DNA of 64,000 nt from Pogostemon cablin (taxonomy: Eukaryota > Streptophyta > Magnoliopsida > Lamiales > Lamiaceae), in the NCBI GenBank assembly GCA_023678885.1, contig CM042966.1:22644028-22708027 (forward strand), in the 5' to 3' direction. Below the pieces are notes generated by a model that made no database searches, was not told the DNA's origin, and was given only the letters and a program-made list of their open reading frames with translations. The position numbers and the translations under genes are program-made. Shown here piece after piece: positions 1 through 10,948 of the stretch; position 1 is the first letter of the stretch; every line of letters starts with the position of its first letter.

Positions 1-579
1 GAGTTACCAATTAGAAAATACAATGGAAATTAATTAAGGAAATCTACGGATTAATTTCCCTAATTTATCACTAGATTTCCATCGAAGCTCATAATTAAAT
101 TGTTTAGTCCCCACACTATAGATAGCTTGCCCTAGAGGATCTATATGAGGATTCTTTATCTAACGCTTCTCTCGACCACTCAGTCTAAAAAAATCCGAAC
201 GTCGAATCTTTTCCATCCTTAAGCAGGCTGATCTTAGTGCATGTGTCCTATCTTCTGCCACAGAAGCATCGACTAAATCTAGCATAATTTGTCAACCATT
301 AAGTTTCACTTCATAAGTTTCCTACTGAACCCAAAAATCCTTTTGTACATAGGGAGGCAAAGTGTTCGCCCAGGTCTCAGGACTAGAAATTTGGAAATAC
401 TTATCACATAGAATCGTATTGCTATAAATTAAAGGCAACAATCGGTTGTAGAGTTCAATCAAATCCAATGTGTGGGCCCTTATGTTGTGTGTTGCCTTCA
501 TTTTATAATTCAAAAATTCATGGAGGACTTCATATTTAGTCCTAATATCTTCCTCTGAAATTGTTCCCCGTCCTGACAT
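1..579 (-). pseudogene. possible Copia gag fragment
   Basis: An open frame of 85 codons (579 down to 322) starts with an ATG and continues in the same frame after in-frame stops towards base 1, ending in a run of charged residues. I do not recognise the protein with confidence. Its place about 1.3 kb downstream of the primer binding site, minus an inserted 0.2-kb MITE, fits a gag start after a long leader. It could also be an unrelated degraded exon. Confidence 0.35.
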
Positions 580-861
580 GCTTCTGAGAAAACGAACAAC
601 TAAATATAAAACACACCAGTGTTAGTCAAACTATATCGCATGAATTTTCTTTACATATAATGCATATGGAAACAACTTTTCAAGATGCAATAGGCATATT
701 CACAAGTGAATAAGTCCAACTCACTTTGGCTCCTACTTTCATATGCTACAGGAGTTTGAACAATTCTAACATCACACAACACCATGAATTTAAAATTAAA
801 TGACATATTAAGGTGCATAATCAGCAAAAATGCAACCAAATAGCTACCATATAGGTTTGTA

Positions 862-1058
862 CTCCCTTCGTCCCTCATTAAGAGGGTCTTTTGCTTTTTG
901 GCACGTGGATTAAGGAGTATTATTATTATTTAATATATAGTGGTTAGTTGTATTAGTTGGAGTGTGTGTGGGTCCCATATGTGTAAAAAAGGAAAGAGGA
1001 CTCTTTGGGTGGGACGACCAAAATGGAAAAAGACCCTCTTCAAAGGGGACGGAGGGAG
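862..1058. mobile_element. Stowaway-like MITE
   Basis: Inverted ends starting CTCCCTYCGTCCC, about 30 bp long and sharing an inner AGAGGGTCTTTT block, are flanked by a TA duplication (860-861 and 1059-1060). Stowaway elements (Tc1/mariner superfamily) have this TIR type and target site. The element is non-coding, about 197 bp, and inserted in the leader of the Copia element. Confidence 0.85.
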
Positions 1059-1099
1059 TATTCAATAAATATGTCACAAAATGAAGTAAGACTACACAT

Positions 1100-1446
1100 A
1101 CAAACTAAAGATGACGTCACCATTGGACTCCATGCACCGAAACACATCGGAATACGTCAGCCACTCGTCAGAAAACGCAGCTACTCACCGCCATGCACCT
1201 CCTCGCGCCGCCAGGAGCAGTCACGCGCCCGCACGGGCTGCCACGCGCCGGTTGTCGGTAGGCTGTCTGTCGGCGCGTGAATCTCACGTGCCACCGCAGG
1301 AATCACCGTCTGCCTGCGCGTGGCCTTCACGCGCCATCACCGGACGTTCAACCTTCGGTTGGCCCTGACCTGATTCGGTTCGACTCTGGTTTGGTCTGGT
1401 CCGGTCTGGGCTGGTCTGACTCGATTTGACCCTGGCTTGACCCGAT
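1100..1446 (-). repeat. GC-rich leader with degenerate tandem repeat
   Basis: A block of strikingly high GC for this window (about 1110-1370) is followed by a degenerate short tandem repeat built on CTGGTYYGGTCTGGT-like units (about 1371-1446). Open frames on the plus strand here are low-complexity by-products. It lies between the primer binding site and the gag-like frame, so it is best read as part of the Copia untranslated leader. Confidence 0.5.
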
Positions 1447-1930
1447 CAACACTCAACTTAATTTAATTTCAAAAAGGTCCTGAACTTTATCGAATTTTAA
1501 AAAATAGACCCCCATTTCTCTGAAACTTTGCAGTTTTGGCCCAATTTCGAAAAAAAACTTCAAAAAATAATAATTTGTGTTTTAAAAGGCAAAAAAATGC
1601 AAAAAAATATGCGTTGGACTCATATCGACAAGACCTATCTAGTGGAGTAATAAAAACATGCATCCTATACACGAAAATATTGACGAAAATATGAACCCAT
1701 GAAAATTTTTGAAAGTTTAAAATCGTCATACACATTGAATAACCACTAGACATATTAATTCTGCCTTTAACTCATACGTATGATCAGTCAACATCACATA
1801 AATCAATAATCATACTATTTCATCATAAATCATATATGAGTAAACAATATACTCTAGAAAGCAGAGAACATAAACCATGTATATATATGTATATTTTTAA
1901 TTCCAGAAAAACAAGTGGAGTACCAATCAT

Positions 1931-1944
1931 TGGCTCTGATACCA
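1931..1944 (-). other. primer binding site (initiator tRNA-Met)
   Basis: On the minus strand this reads TGGTATCAGAGCCA, matching the 3' end complement of plant initiator tRNA-Met, one base inside the LTR end (CCAACA). This fixes the element's orientation as minus. Confidence 0.85.
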
Positions 1945-1945
1945 A

Positions 1946-2350
1946 TGTTGGAAAAACTCACAGTCACATAAAGTCAATCAAACATACACAGAGAGTAATT
2001 TCACTAACCTCTCTGTAGAATTTATGTTGCAGCGGAAGAAACGAGTTGATTGTCTATGAACCGATTTGGTACTCACGAATAAACTGTGATCCTGGATCTA
2101 ATCTTACAACGCGGGGTTGTACTTTATATTTCACGATATGACATTAACTGAAGAATATGAAGAACTGGATTTTGAATCGTGAATTCGGGAGAGAAAATAA
2201 GCAGAGGAAACTAATGCATTCAACGCATTCAGAATTCTGGGTTTACGTATTGAACGTATGCATAACTGCTTAGTGCAGTATATTTAATATCCCAAAAGAT
2301 AGGAGTTAAGTAACTAACTCTTAACTCCTTTCTCTGTCTTATCCACAACA
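1946..2350 (-). repeat. 5' LTR of the Copia element
   Basis: In plus orientation the repeat begins TGTTGGAAAAAC, next to the primer binding site, and plausibly ends CTTATCCACAACA, so on the minus strand it is bounded by TG and CA. Only one copy lies in the window, so the outer end is not confirmed. Confidence 0.55.
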
Positions 2351-3379
2351 TCATATGTGGATTAATTAATATATATATTTATATATAAAATATAAATAAT
2401 ATTAATTATTATTTATAATATTTAAATTAAAGGGGACTAGAGTTTACAAGGTTTAAACCCAGTTTACCTAACTCATTGGTTAGAATGTGGAATGCAGAAA
2501 TTTTTGGGAATTTCTTAGAATGTTTAATGGAGTTCTGAAAATATGAAGAAATCGGGAGAGGTAGAAGGTTGGACTAGCTAGAAGAATACGCTACCGAAAG
2601 GTCGGTGTCGAGGGGAAAGCAAAGCATTAATTAAAACGTTTACGTTTGTTTTTTGCATGGGTATAATATTTTAATATGTTATGTACAGTAAGCAGTTGTA
2701 TTATTGTAGTGTTGTGGGCCCATTGAGATATATTTTACATGTTTTGTATGGTTACATTTACAATAAAGGAAAAATGTATAAAGGAAAATGTAAACCGTTT
2801 TAGGGACACCCAATATAAAAATGCGTAAACGTTATTGTGGGACATGAGACACTCAAAATGAAAATGTGTAAAAGTTATTGTGGGACGGAGGAAGTACTGT
2901 ATGTGTTAGAAAGAGAGAGATAATAACAGTAAAATTAGAATCGTATCTTAAGAAGAAGTAAAATAATACATTGAATTTAAGTTCTTGGAATGTTACCTTA
3001 ACTATTCCATACAGTCCTTCATGATACATTACAAAAAAAAAAAAAAAAAAAAAGAAGTTATAAACACCCAATCAATGAAGTAACTACAACAATGAAAGAA
3101 TAAATAAATGTCTCACAACACTACCTACACATTAGAATTTTTATGAACACAATGAAAGAATAAACCAAAGACATCAAACAATTTATTACATGACTTCCAC
3201 TCCCTGAAGAGACCACCAGTTCAGGATCTAGTCTTATTTTTCACTCATGCAACCTCAAATGACTTGAAACAGAATGGTAAAACTTAGTTGTAAGTAGCAG
3301 ATGATTTGTTAAATCATTTTGTTATTTTCCATGATTAAAAGACTCTTTAAAATTAGGGAAATATATATTTTTTTTAAAA
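2351..3379. other. intergenic, MITE remnant and poly-A tract
   Basis: No gene seen. A Stowaway-type end (GTGGGACGGAGGAAGTA, near 2880-2897) with a matching GTTTACGTTTG sequence near 2638 suggests a decayed MITE. A 21-base A run lies at 3033-3053. The 3' end of the GRAS transcript should fall just left of 3380 on the minus strand; AATAAA on that strand occurs near 3180. Confidence 0.5.
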
Positions 3380-4852
3380 TCAAGAGCATTTCCAGCAAGA
3401 AGCAGCAATGATGGGCTTAGATTTCCATCCCAACACAAGGCAACCTTTCTCCTCTACAACAGTGTAGCCCTCACAAGAAGTGGTGGCGCTCAGCCACTGC
3501 TTCACCTGAGCCAATATTTTCAACGGCAGCAGCTGGAACCCGGCTCGGCTCATCCTCCGTCGCCACTGATCGACTCGTTCATGCCGCTCCACCCTCGCTG
3601 GCCCTTCGCAGCTCACGATGTTCTTGATCTCCTCCGCGAAGTAGAACTGCTCGATCTTGGCTCGTCTCGTGTCGTACTTTGGCAGCATTGTGTCGAGCGA
3701 GTCGAAGATGGCCGAGTAGTAGTGCAACGCTTCCATGAAGCGACCGAGGAAGAATGGCCCGTTGTGGCTCGAGTCCTGCTCGACCAGGACTAGAACCTTG
3801 GGCGAGAGATCATTTATGATGTGGAGAACAGAGTTCAAGGCTCCTCTGCTTTCTTTCACAACACAATGCAGCTGGAGAACAGAGTTCACAACTAAGACTT
3901 CACCAGGAATTACTTTGATGTGATGAGGCTTCAGATTCTCCAAGTTACTTTCCACCACTGAGAACTCTAAATGCAGCCCGACCCCCAGGGCGTACGTCTC
4001 AAGCTCGTCTCCAATGAGACGAAACTTGTCGACGCACACTCCGATGGCGGTGATCCGGAGACGAGGCCGCGCCCCGGGCCTCTTCACCAGGCTTTGCATC
4101 AAGCTATACCACTGGTGCCCATGTGGGAGACCCAGGGTCATCCCCAGGTCCACCACATGGACTGATCTCTCTCCCTCAAAGGCTTCTATTATAGAAGAGT
4201 TCGCCACGAAGTGGCCGAACTGAATATACGGACACGTCTCGTAGACGAGGCGCATGGCCTCGTCCCTCTTCTCTGAGGCCGTGTCCGTACAATTAATCTT
4301 CGGAGCAACATATCCAACAGTCCCCAGCGGGTGCACCATGGCGAGCCTATCCGACAGGCCCTGCACGAAGCACGAGGCAACCCGCTGAAAAGCTGATCCG
4401 AACACCAGGGCATTAGCCCGGAGTTCGGACAGCAAAAAGGAGGCGTGTGACCTGTCGCGACAGGCCACAGCCTCCGCACAGGAAATCAGGAGCTGGACAA
4501 GTTTCATTTCATCACTACTGCCCTCCTCCTCCCCCCCGCCGCTATCCTCCGACGCTGATCCGCCATCATACACGCCGGCCTCCACCGCCAGGTACCGTTG
4601 AGTGTACGTCCATATGTGATCACGGAACTGAAGCCTGTTCAAACTGCTGGTGCTTCTGTTACGTGGCATTTTGCAGCCATCACTGGAAATGCAGCTTTCG
4701 GTGAACTCGCTCGAGCTCGTGCTTCTCTTGAGCTTTTTAAAACCACCATTTTCATTGGAATAGCTAGTGATCCAAATTGCAGCAGTGTCCTCTTCTAAAT
4801 GGGTCGACCCATTTAGTGAAACCCGAATACCATCGCACGAACTATATGCCAT
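3380..4852 (-). CDS. GRAS-family transcriptional regulator
   Basis: An intact, intronless frame encodes 490 residues, a usual length for GRAS proteins. After a variable, Ser-rich and acidic N-terminus (1-115) come the first leucine heptad region (about 116-172), the VHIID-type motif VHVVDLG (231-237), LRITAIG (265-271), the second leucine-rich part, a PFYRE-type region with EVLVVNSVLQLH (318-329), an RVERHER segment (420-426) and a SAW-type C-terminus ending ASCWKCS. GRAS proteins act in the nucleus in development, hormone and symbiosis signalling, usually through other DNA-binding factors. The N-terminus lacks a DELLA motif, so it is not a canonical gibberellin-controlled DELLA, and I cannot assign a subfamily. 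The start is the first ATG, about 90 bp below a TATA box. This is the only undamaged protein gene found. Confidence 0.95.
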   Translation of the reverse strand: MAYSSCDGIRVSLNGSTHLEEDTAAIWITSYSNENGGFKKLKRSTSSSEFTESCISSDGCKMPRNRSTSSLNRLQFRDHIWTYTQRYLAVEAGVYDGGSASEDSGGGEEEGSSDEMKLVQLLISCAEAVACRDRSHASFLLSELRANALVFGSAFQRVASCFVQGLSDRLAMVHPLGTVGYVAPKINCTDTASEKRDEAMRLVYETCPYIQFGHFVANSSIIEAFEGERSVHVVDLGMTLGLPHGHQWYSLMQSLVKRPGARPRLRITAIGVCVDKFRLIGDELETYALGVGLHLEFSVVESNLENLKPHHIKVIPGEVLVVNSVLQLHCVVKESRGALNSVLHIINDLSPKVLVLVEQDSSHNGPFFLGRFMEALHYYSAIFDSLDTMLPKYDTRRAKIEQFYFAEEIKNIVSCEGPARVERHERVDQWRRRMSRAGFQLLPLKILAQVKQWLSATTSCEGYTVVEEKGCLVLGWKSKPIIAASCWKCS

Positions 4853-4939
4853 ATAAATGACAAAATCTATTGCTCAAACCTTACTACGCTTGATCTGCAG
4901 CAAGGCTCTTGAAAGAACCGCTTAATTGGAAAACGAAGA

Positions 4940-4946
4940 TTTTATA
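4940..4946 (-). promoter_or_regulatory. TATA box of the GRAS gene
   Basis: The minus strand reads TATAAAA about 90 bp upstream of the GRAS start codon, a plausible distance for a core promoter with a leader of about 55-60 nt. Assignment is by position and sequence only. Confidence 0.55.
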
Positions 4947-4952
4947 GCAAAT

Positions 4953-5739
4953 GGAAGGCCCCTTTTCTTGTTCGGAGTGTACAATGTTTTTTGTCAGAAT
5001 AAAAATGGTATACTAATGAATCTTCCTGTCACACTGTGAGGAAGAAATTCGCATAGATCAATAAAAAATTTACATAATTATTTATTATTGTTATATTAAT
5101 TATAGATCGTCATAATTGTCTTTTGTATGCGGAGTTATTTGGTCAAGAAAACCCCCTCTTAGGGGCATGCATTGTAAAGATATATTCACATTTAAAAATA
5201 AAATTAAACCTTAAAAAAATGTACTAACTTTGTGAAACCCCCTATGCCATTCTTACACTTCCTTCTTTATTGCATGGCATGCACTTTAATGATACTAAAT
5301 AATCCTTTATTTTTTTGTTTAATTTCTTCTTTTCATTCCAAATTAATATGAGTTAAACTTATAAACGTCACGTCATACGTTTGAATGTGCATCTTTAAAA
5401 AGAATAATTTCCTCAATCTTCCTGTTCTAGTTAACTTTTTGGACCCCAAAAATTTCTCTACTTCACCTCTACATCACATTGTAAATGAATAAATAAAAGT
5501 TAAAAAATAAATATTTAACTAATTTAATTTATTGAGTTTTAAGGAGGGATAATTTCTTTTCTTTTCAAACCCTAGCTACATAGATGATTTGGAGAATGTT
5601 TTAAAGATCACCGTATTTTATTTTATAGGAGTATGTACGAATAAATTTGACTTGAGCTCACTTTGCACTTGAGTTTTTCTTTCAAGTAAAATTAAGAATA
5701 ATAAACTTAAGAGTTGATATAATGTGAGAATGTTTTTAA
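4953..5739. other. AT-rich upstream region, no gene
   Basis: Upstream of the GRAS gene. No coding frame, repeat pair or RNA gene was recognised. It may contain regulatory DNA of the GRAS gene. Confidence 0.5.
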
Positions 5740-5747
5740 GGTGCAAC

Positions 5748-6684
5748 CAAGGTTTAAAATTTTCGAAAATATCCACGATATTTCCACGATATATCTGTAT
5801 TTGGAGAGCATCGATATCGATATTGGGGGAAAATATATATCTTTTCTGATGTCGAGGATATATCGGAAAATATCGGTAACAATATCAATATCGGTTTGCC
5901 ACAGTTCAAATTTTTTCAGATGTCGAGATATATCGAGAAAATATCGCTAAAATATCGAGGATATATCGAAAATATCGAAAAATTATCCAAAATTTAAAGA
6001 AATTTTAATGATTTTTTACATTACTTTTACAAACTAAACACAATTTTTTCACTAATTTGATTAATTTAAAAAAAATAGAGCAACACTTGCATGAAATTAT
6101 TAAGACTGCTTTATTTTATTTAATTAATTATCACTTATTATCACTCTTCGTTAAAATTATTACTACCAAGTAAATGATGAGTTTTCTTTCATGTACACAG
6201 TGTGATAGTATACTCTAATTAAAAATACAATTATTTTGGTACATTCAATCGGATCGGAACGGAGGGAGTATTTTATTGGTACTTAACAATACTACTAGCA
6301 AATTCAGAACTATGTTCAAAATTTTTCTAATTCAATTAGTTGATACCAACATTGTTTAGATAAAGATGACATCACATGTTTTACATTTAATCATCATAAA
6401 TTATCATTTTGGTATTAGTTATTAAATATTATATGACTTTAGACTATTTAAATATTTTGTAATTGATTTGTTTATCATATGTTATGAGTTTTATTGAAAT
6501 TTTAAATTGTATTTATATATTAAAGTTAGTTAAAATATATTGCAAAATTAAATAATTAATTTTCTTTTTTTCCAAGTTTCCGTTATTTTTTTATTTTTAA
6601 AGATATCGATATCGATGTATCCATCGATATATCCGTAAATTTGAGGTACCAATATTTTTACCGATATCGATATTTTAAACTTTG
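5748..6684. mobile_element. hAT-like non-autonomous element rich in ATATCG motifs
   Basis: The ends form a 13-bp inverted repeat (CAAGGTTTAAAAT and, on the other strand, CAAAGTTTAAAAT) flanked by the 8-bp duplication GGTGCAAC at 5740-5747 and 6685-6692. An 8-bp target duplication with CA-starting ends fits the hAT superfamily. The subterminal parts are packed with GATATATCG and AATATCG variants on both sides. There is no transposase frame. Confidence 0.8.
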
Positions 6685-6688
6685 GGTG

Positions 6689-6692
<4 letters not shown>

Positions 6693-6771
<79 letters not shown>
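6693..6771. repeat. AT dinucleotide microsatellite
   Basis: About 39 uninterrupted AT units start at the base after the right target duplication of the hAT-like element. Confidence 0.95.
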
Positions 6772-6773
<2 letters not shown>

Positions 6774-7147
6774 GTTTAAACCAGCATGCTGACGTTATTT
6801 TACTCACGCATTTTTTCCCATTGTATGCTAATACAATTAGTTATTAATAAGTATACATTTTTATTAATAAAATATTATACAATTGTTCAATAAACTTGTA
6901 CACTTTAGTATAAACACTAGTTAAAATCAATAATTTCTCCAACACAATTCTGATTAATTACTTTTCAAACACCTAAATTGTTTATTAATAAAACGTTATA
7001 CAATAGTTCAATAAAGCATTTACACTTTATGTTTAAAAAGTATACATTAATAAACATATGTATTCTGTACCAAATTCTTCAAATACCCAAACTGTTTATT
7101 AAAAAAGTTGTACAGTAGTTCAATAAAGCATATACACTTTATGTTTA

Positions 7148-7415
7148 TCCCTCCATCTCATTTAAGATGACACACTTTTTATTTTGGATTATCCTAAAAA
7201 AATTTGCTCATTCCTAAAAAAGAAAAAAGGTCAAACAACAATCACCATTCCCCATACATTTTAATTACAAAAAAACCACATCTACTTAACACATCTAACA
7301 TACTTTATTATTTACTATATTTATTACAAATAAATACCATATTATCCCTAAAAGTTATCACTTTTCTTAATTTTCATGCCGAAGAAGGGGTACAAACATT
7401 TTTGGACGGAGGGTG
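7148..7415. mobile_element. Stowaway-like MITE
   Basis: The ends TCCCTCCATCTC and (opposite strand) CACCCTCCGTCC form a short imperfect inverted repeat flanked by TA (7146-7147, 7416-7417). The interior is AT-rich without coding sequence. Confidence 0.55.
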
Positions 7416-7639
7416 TATACACTAATAAATATAAATAAACATGTGCATTCTCTACTAGAATTTTCAATTCTCAGTATTGTGAAATTGCAATCAAACAACA
7501 TCTCCAACTCCCGAGACATTCAGCGAGATCTGACCAAAGTTTTGAAGGAAATAAGAAAGTCAATAATTCAAAAAATAGATCTAATCAAAAAATTAGAATT
7601 GTTGTTAAGATTTTGGAAAGGAAAGACAACGTGAATAAT

Positions 7640-8120
7640 TGGAGAAGGAAATTTACCATATCTGAACCGTGAAATATTTTGGAGAGAAAATCAGTGGCGA
7701 CGGCAGTGGAGCAACGACAGAGCCTGTGGATGGAGGAGAGATGACAAAGACAGTGGACGATTCATATTTTGGACTGAAAATCAGCAACGGCGGTGGCGGA
7801 TCGATGACAGAGACAATGGGTGGAGAAGAGACGGCGGAGAGAGGATGCGGGAGATAAGAGATGTGGCGCGGCGGCGTGTGACGTGCGGCGAAGAAATGAC
7901 GAGAGAAGGTTGAGAGAGAGAGAAAAGTGACGGGTGGAGGAGAAATGGCGAGAGAAGATTGAGAGATCAGAGAGAAGTGTGAATCGCAGTGATGAATTAG
8001 GGCAAATGCCCAACATGTTGATTGAAGTAAAAGTATTCGAATGAGAGAAAGAAGTGTGAATCTCAGTGGTGAATTAGGGCAAATGCCCAACATGTTGATT
8101 GGAGTATAAGTATTCGAATC
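7640..8120. repeat. purine-rich block with tandem duplications
   Basis: A GC- and purine-rich island contains a 77-bp direct duplication (7974-8050 and 8051 to about 8120, sharing GAATTAGGGCAAATGCCCAA) and a looser duplication near 7670-7840 (ATATTTTGGA..GAAAATCAG). Short open frames exist on both strands but look like by-products of the low-complexity sequence. No known protein is recognised. Confidence 0.6.
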
Positions 8121-8445
8121 ATGGGTTAATTTTGATCTGGTTTGATTTTAAAAATTGTTGCACAGTAATATTTACCTAAACTTAAAAAGAATTTTAAATT
8201 AAATCTACATATAAGAATGAGCTTGGAGTTTTAATAGACTTTAAAATAAAGAAAGATAGAAGAATATTTACCATAATTAAAATAATATTTAAAAAATTTA
8301 GGGTATAGTAAGCACACTAATTATACGAGCTTATTTACATTCTAATTAAGCCCGATAATGAAAAGTAAGGGGACGATGAGATGAAATTTAGGGAATGAGT
8401 CATTATGCAAATACTAGAATAAAACTTTCCTATCAATTCTAAAAT

Positions 8446-8799
8446 GTACAACATCATTCCTTCACCTTCAGTGTATGTTTTTTTTTAAACTATTGTTGTT
8501 ATTATTATTTTTTCATTTTTTTGTTTTTTATTTATTTAATTTTAGGGATATAATTGTAATTTTACCCTTGCGGTTTAGGGTATAATTGTAATTTTACCCT
8601 TATACTTTAGGGTATAATTTATCCCTAGAGTTTAGAGTTTAGGGTATAATTATAATTTTACCCTTGTGGTTTAGGGTATAATTTATCTCTAGGGTTTAAG
8701 ACATAATAGTCTTTTAAATAAAATAAATTTAAAAATAAAAAAAATAACATTAATGAAGAAACATGAATTAATTAAGAAGAGTGGGGACCAATGTTGTAC
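8446..8799. mobile_element. repeat element with interspersed TTTAGGG motifs, copy A
   Basis: Short inverted ends GTACAACAT / ATGTTGTAC enclose a block of repeated TTTAGGGTATAATT and TTTTACCCTTGTGG units. A second copy lies at 22902-23344 with the same order of parts. The motif resembles the plant telomere repeat but is spaced by other sequence, so this is a dispersed element, not a telomere tract. Confidence 0.55.
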
Positions 8800-10304
8800 C
8801 AATTGAATTAAAACCTTGGTTGTGCCCTAATCCATCTTATCCCTTAAAATTAATAATATATCTTAAGAGAATTCACACCTTGTTGTTAATCAAATGACTA
8901 AATTTTATTAACCTACATATTAATTTAATATGAATCAAATACACTTATAAATATAGCATACTAATTTTTATTCTCACAATCCAATGTAACATAATTTCTA
9001 ATTATGTCCCAAAATAGTAGAATAATAATTCTTATAAATTTTTTTACAGCATATATATATATAAAATAAAGGTTATACTAATCTCGCTTTTTGGTGTTCG
9101 TTACCGCACTCATAATATAAACACCAACATTCTTTAATTTAATTTAATAGAAATGTCTATTTCTGTTAAAAAAATAATAAAAAATAAAAGAGTTACTAAT
9201 TAACAAGTAAAAAGTATAAATCATTATTTCTATCTAAAAATATTGATCCAAAATAATTACACATAATTAATATGTAATTATATCTTTTACTACCCAAATT
9301 ACCGTGATAAAAATGTACAAAGAGTTGAGAATAGGAAAGATGTAATTTATCTCTAAAATCTAGCCTCTAAAATCTCGCACAACACTAATATATGTGTTAT
9401 TATTCGTAGGATATGCATGTAAAATTGAAAAAACAAAAAACAACATTAACATATATATCTTATTATTTGACATTTGTTGGACATGCGTGTATAAATTCTT
9501 CAGCTGGTAAGGTATACTAATGTACGGTTTATGTGTGTACAGATGATGTGTTTAGGAAATTAGCAATTTAGCTGAAACTGCATTACTATTCAAAGAATTG
9601 GTCTCTCCCGCACAATGATGGTTGATTTGTGGTTATATGGGGTTTGAAAACTATGAATAGTGAGTTCTATATTTGTTTTGAGTTTTGAGTAGCGTATGTT
9701 TTAATTTCATGTCAAACCAATGTATTAGTTTATTTAAAAAGTTAAATGGAAGAGGAAAGATAAAGAGATAAAGTGTATTAATTGAGGTGAGAGAATATAA
9801 TAAGAATTTATAAGGGTGGTTTTTAAAATTTAGATATGTTTTGAAAACCAAAATCTGGGTTTTATAAAACGAACATATGTACAACATTTTGTTCTAAAGG
9901 GTATACACTTTAATTATTAATGATATAACATTTTGTTCTAAAAAGTATACAAATTAATACTAAAAGAGAATTTGAGCGCATAGTGATTCGAGGGCACACA
10001 GATTTTAGCCATCTTCTATTGTTTATTGAAAGTGAACGTGAGTGATGCTTTTATATACGGATTGATTATGGAATATATTATGATATTTAACCTAAATTGC
10101 TGAATAAGCACAATGCTGAAGAAAAAAATAAGAAATGCCATATACTACTATTAATTAGTATTCGCTTCGTTGGACAGCAATGATTTTATTCTGTCAGAGT
10201 CCGTTTAAAAAGGTTTCATTTCTCTTTCATATATGGCACATCGCATACTGGATCTTCTGCGTCATCTTCGTGAATCATCTTTTGTATCACACGTTAAGTG
10301 ATTA
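8800..10304. other. AT-rich intergenic, no gene
   Basis: No gene recognised. The stretch near 9885-10015 (TAACATTTTGTTCTAAA with GTATACA units, ending in ACACAGATTTTAGCC) resembles 21900-22140, so part of it is an unclassified dispersed repeat. Confidence 0.45.
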
Positions 10305-10941
10305 TAGGAATGACAATGGAATCCAAAACCGAAGTCAAGCGAGCCGACTCTGATCCGATTGAGACGGTTTTTTTTTTACTTTTGACCAGGTATGATTCGG
10401 GTTTCGGGAAAAATCAAAAAAATAAAAATAAAAACGGGACGGGGACGGTATTTAATACCCCACCCCGATATATATATATATATTAAATTATTTTAAATTA
10501 TAATTTCATTATTTTTAAAATAATATAATAATTATAATATGTATTTCAATAATTATATACATCATATGTCTCTTTTAATTAATTTATATTTTTTTATATA
10601 TTTTAAATTTTTTTAAATTATAATTTCATTATTTTTAAAATAATATAATAATTATAATATGTATTTCAATAATTATATAAATCATATGTCTCTTTTAATT
10701 AATTTATATTTTTTATGTATTTTAAATTTTTTTTAAATTATAATTTCATTATTTTTAAAATAATATAATAATTATAATAAATTAAAAAAAAATTGGATAC
10801 CCGACACCGATAGGGGTGGGGATAGGGTGCAAAAATAATTCCCTGATGGGGTGTGGGGCGGGTTCTGGGATGAAAGTTTTCAAACGGTTCGGGGATGGTA
10901 TTGTTAAAACTCGCTCCATACCCGCTCTGTTGCCAACCCTA
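10305..10941. mobile_element. hAT-like non-autonomous element
   Basis: The ends TAGGAATGACAA and (opposite strand) TAGGGTTGGCAA form an inverted repeat flanked by AGTGATTA (10297-10304) and AGTGATTG (10942-10949), an 8-bp duplication with one mismatch. This fits hAT. The interior has a GGGACGGGGACGG stretch and an AT-rich tandem repeat; no transposase is present. Confidence 0.7.
10491..10780. repeat. 120-bp tandem repeat, about 2.4 copies
   Basis: The AT-rich unit beginning AAATTATAATTTCATT recurs at exactly 120-bp spacing, with few differences between copies. It lies inside the hAT-like element. Confidence 0.85.
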
Positions 10942-10948
10942 AGTGATT

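Larger units (their letters stand above)
1..2350 (-). mobile_element. Copia-type LTR retrotransposon, 5' part (cut by window edge)
   Basis: A minus-strand LTR is followed directly by a primer binding site complementary to initiator tRNA-Met, the arrangement typical of plant Copia elements. Going left from there come a GC-rich leader and then a possible gag fragment, and the element runs off the window at base 1. A Stowaway MITE sits in the leader region (862-1058). No pol domain is visible, and the 3' LTR would lie outside the window. The outer LTR end near 2350 is a guess from a CA terminus. The element is probably dead. Confidence 0.7.

Noticed and set aside
1005..1368. Two overlapping plus-strand frames in a GC-rich block
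   Set aside because: Low-complexity Arg/Ser/Ala-rich translations with no domain, lying in a retrotransposon leader.
3581..4798. Several plus-strand and other-frame open frames across the GRAS gene
   Set aside because: They overlap a complete GRAS frame on the minus strand, have no domains and arise from its codon composition.
7669..8093. Frames on both strands in the purine-rich block
   Set aside because: Overlapping frames from low-complexity, tandemly duplicated sequence; no domain and no clear gene structure.
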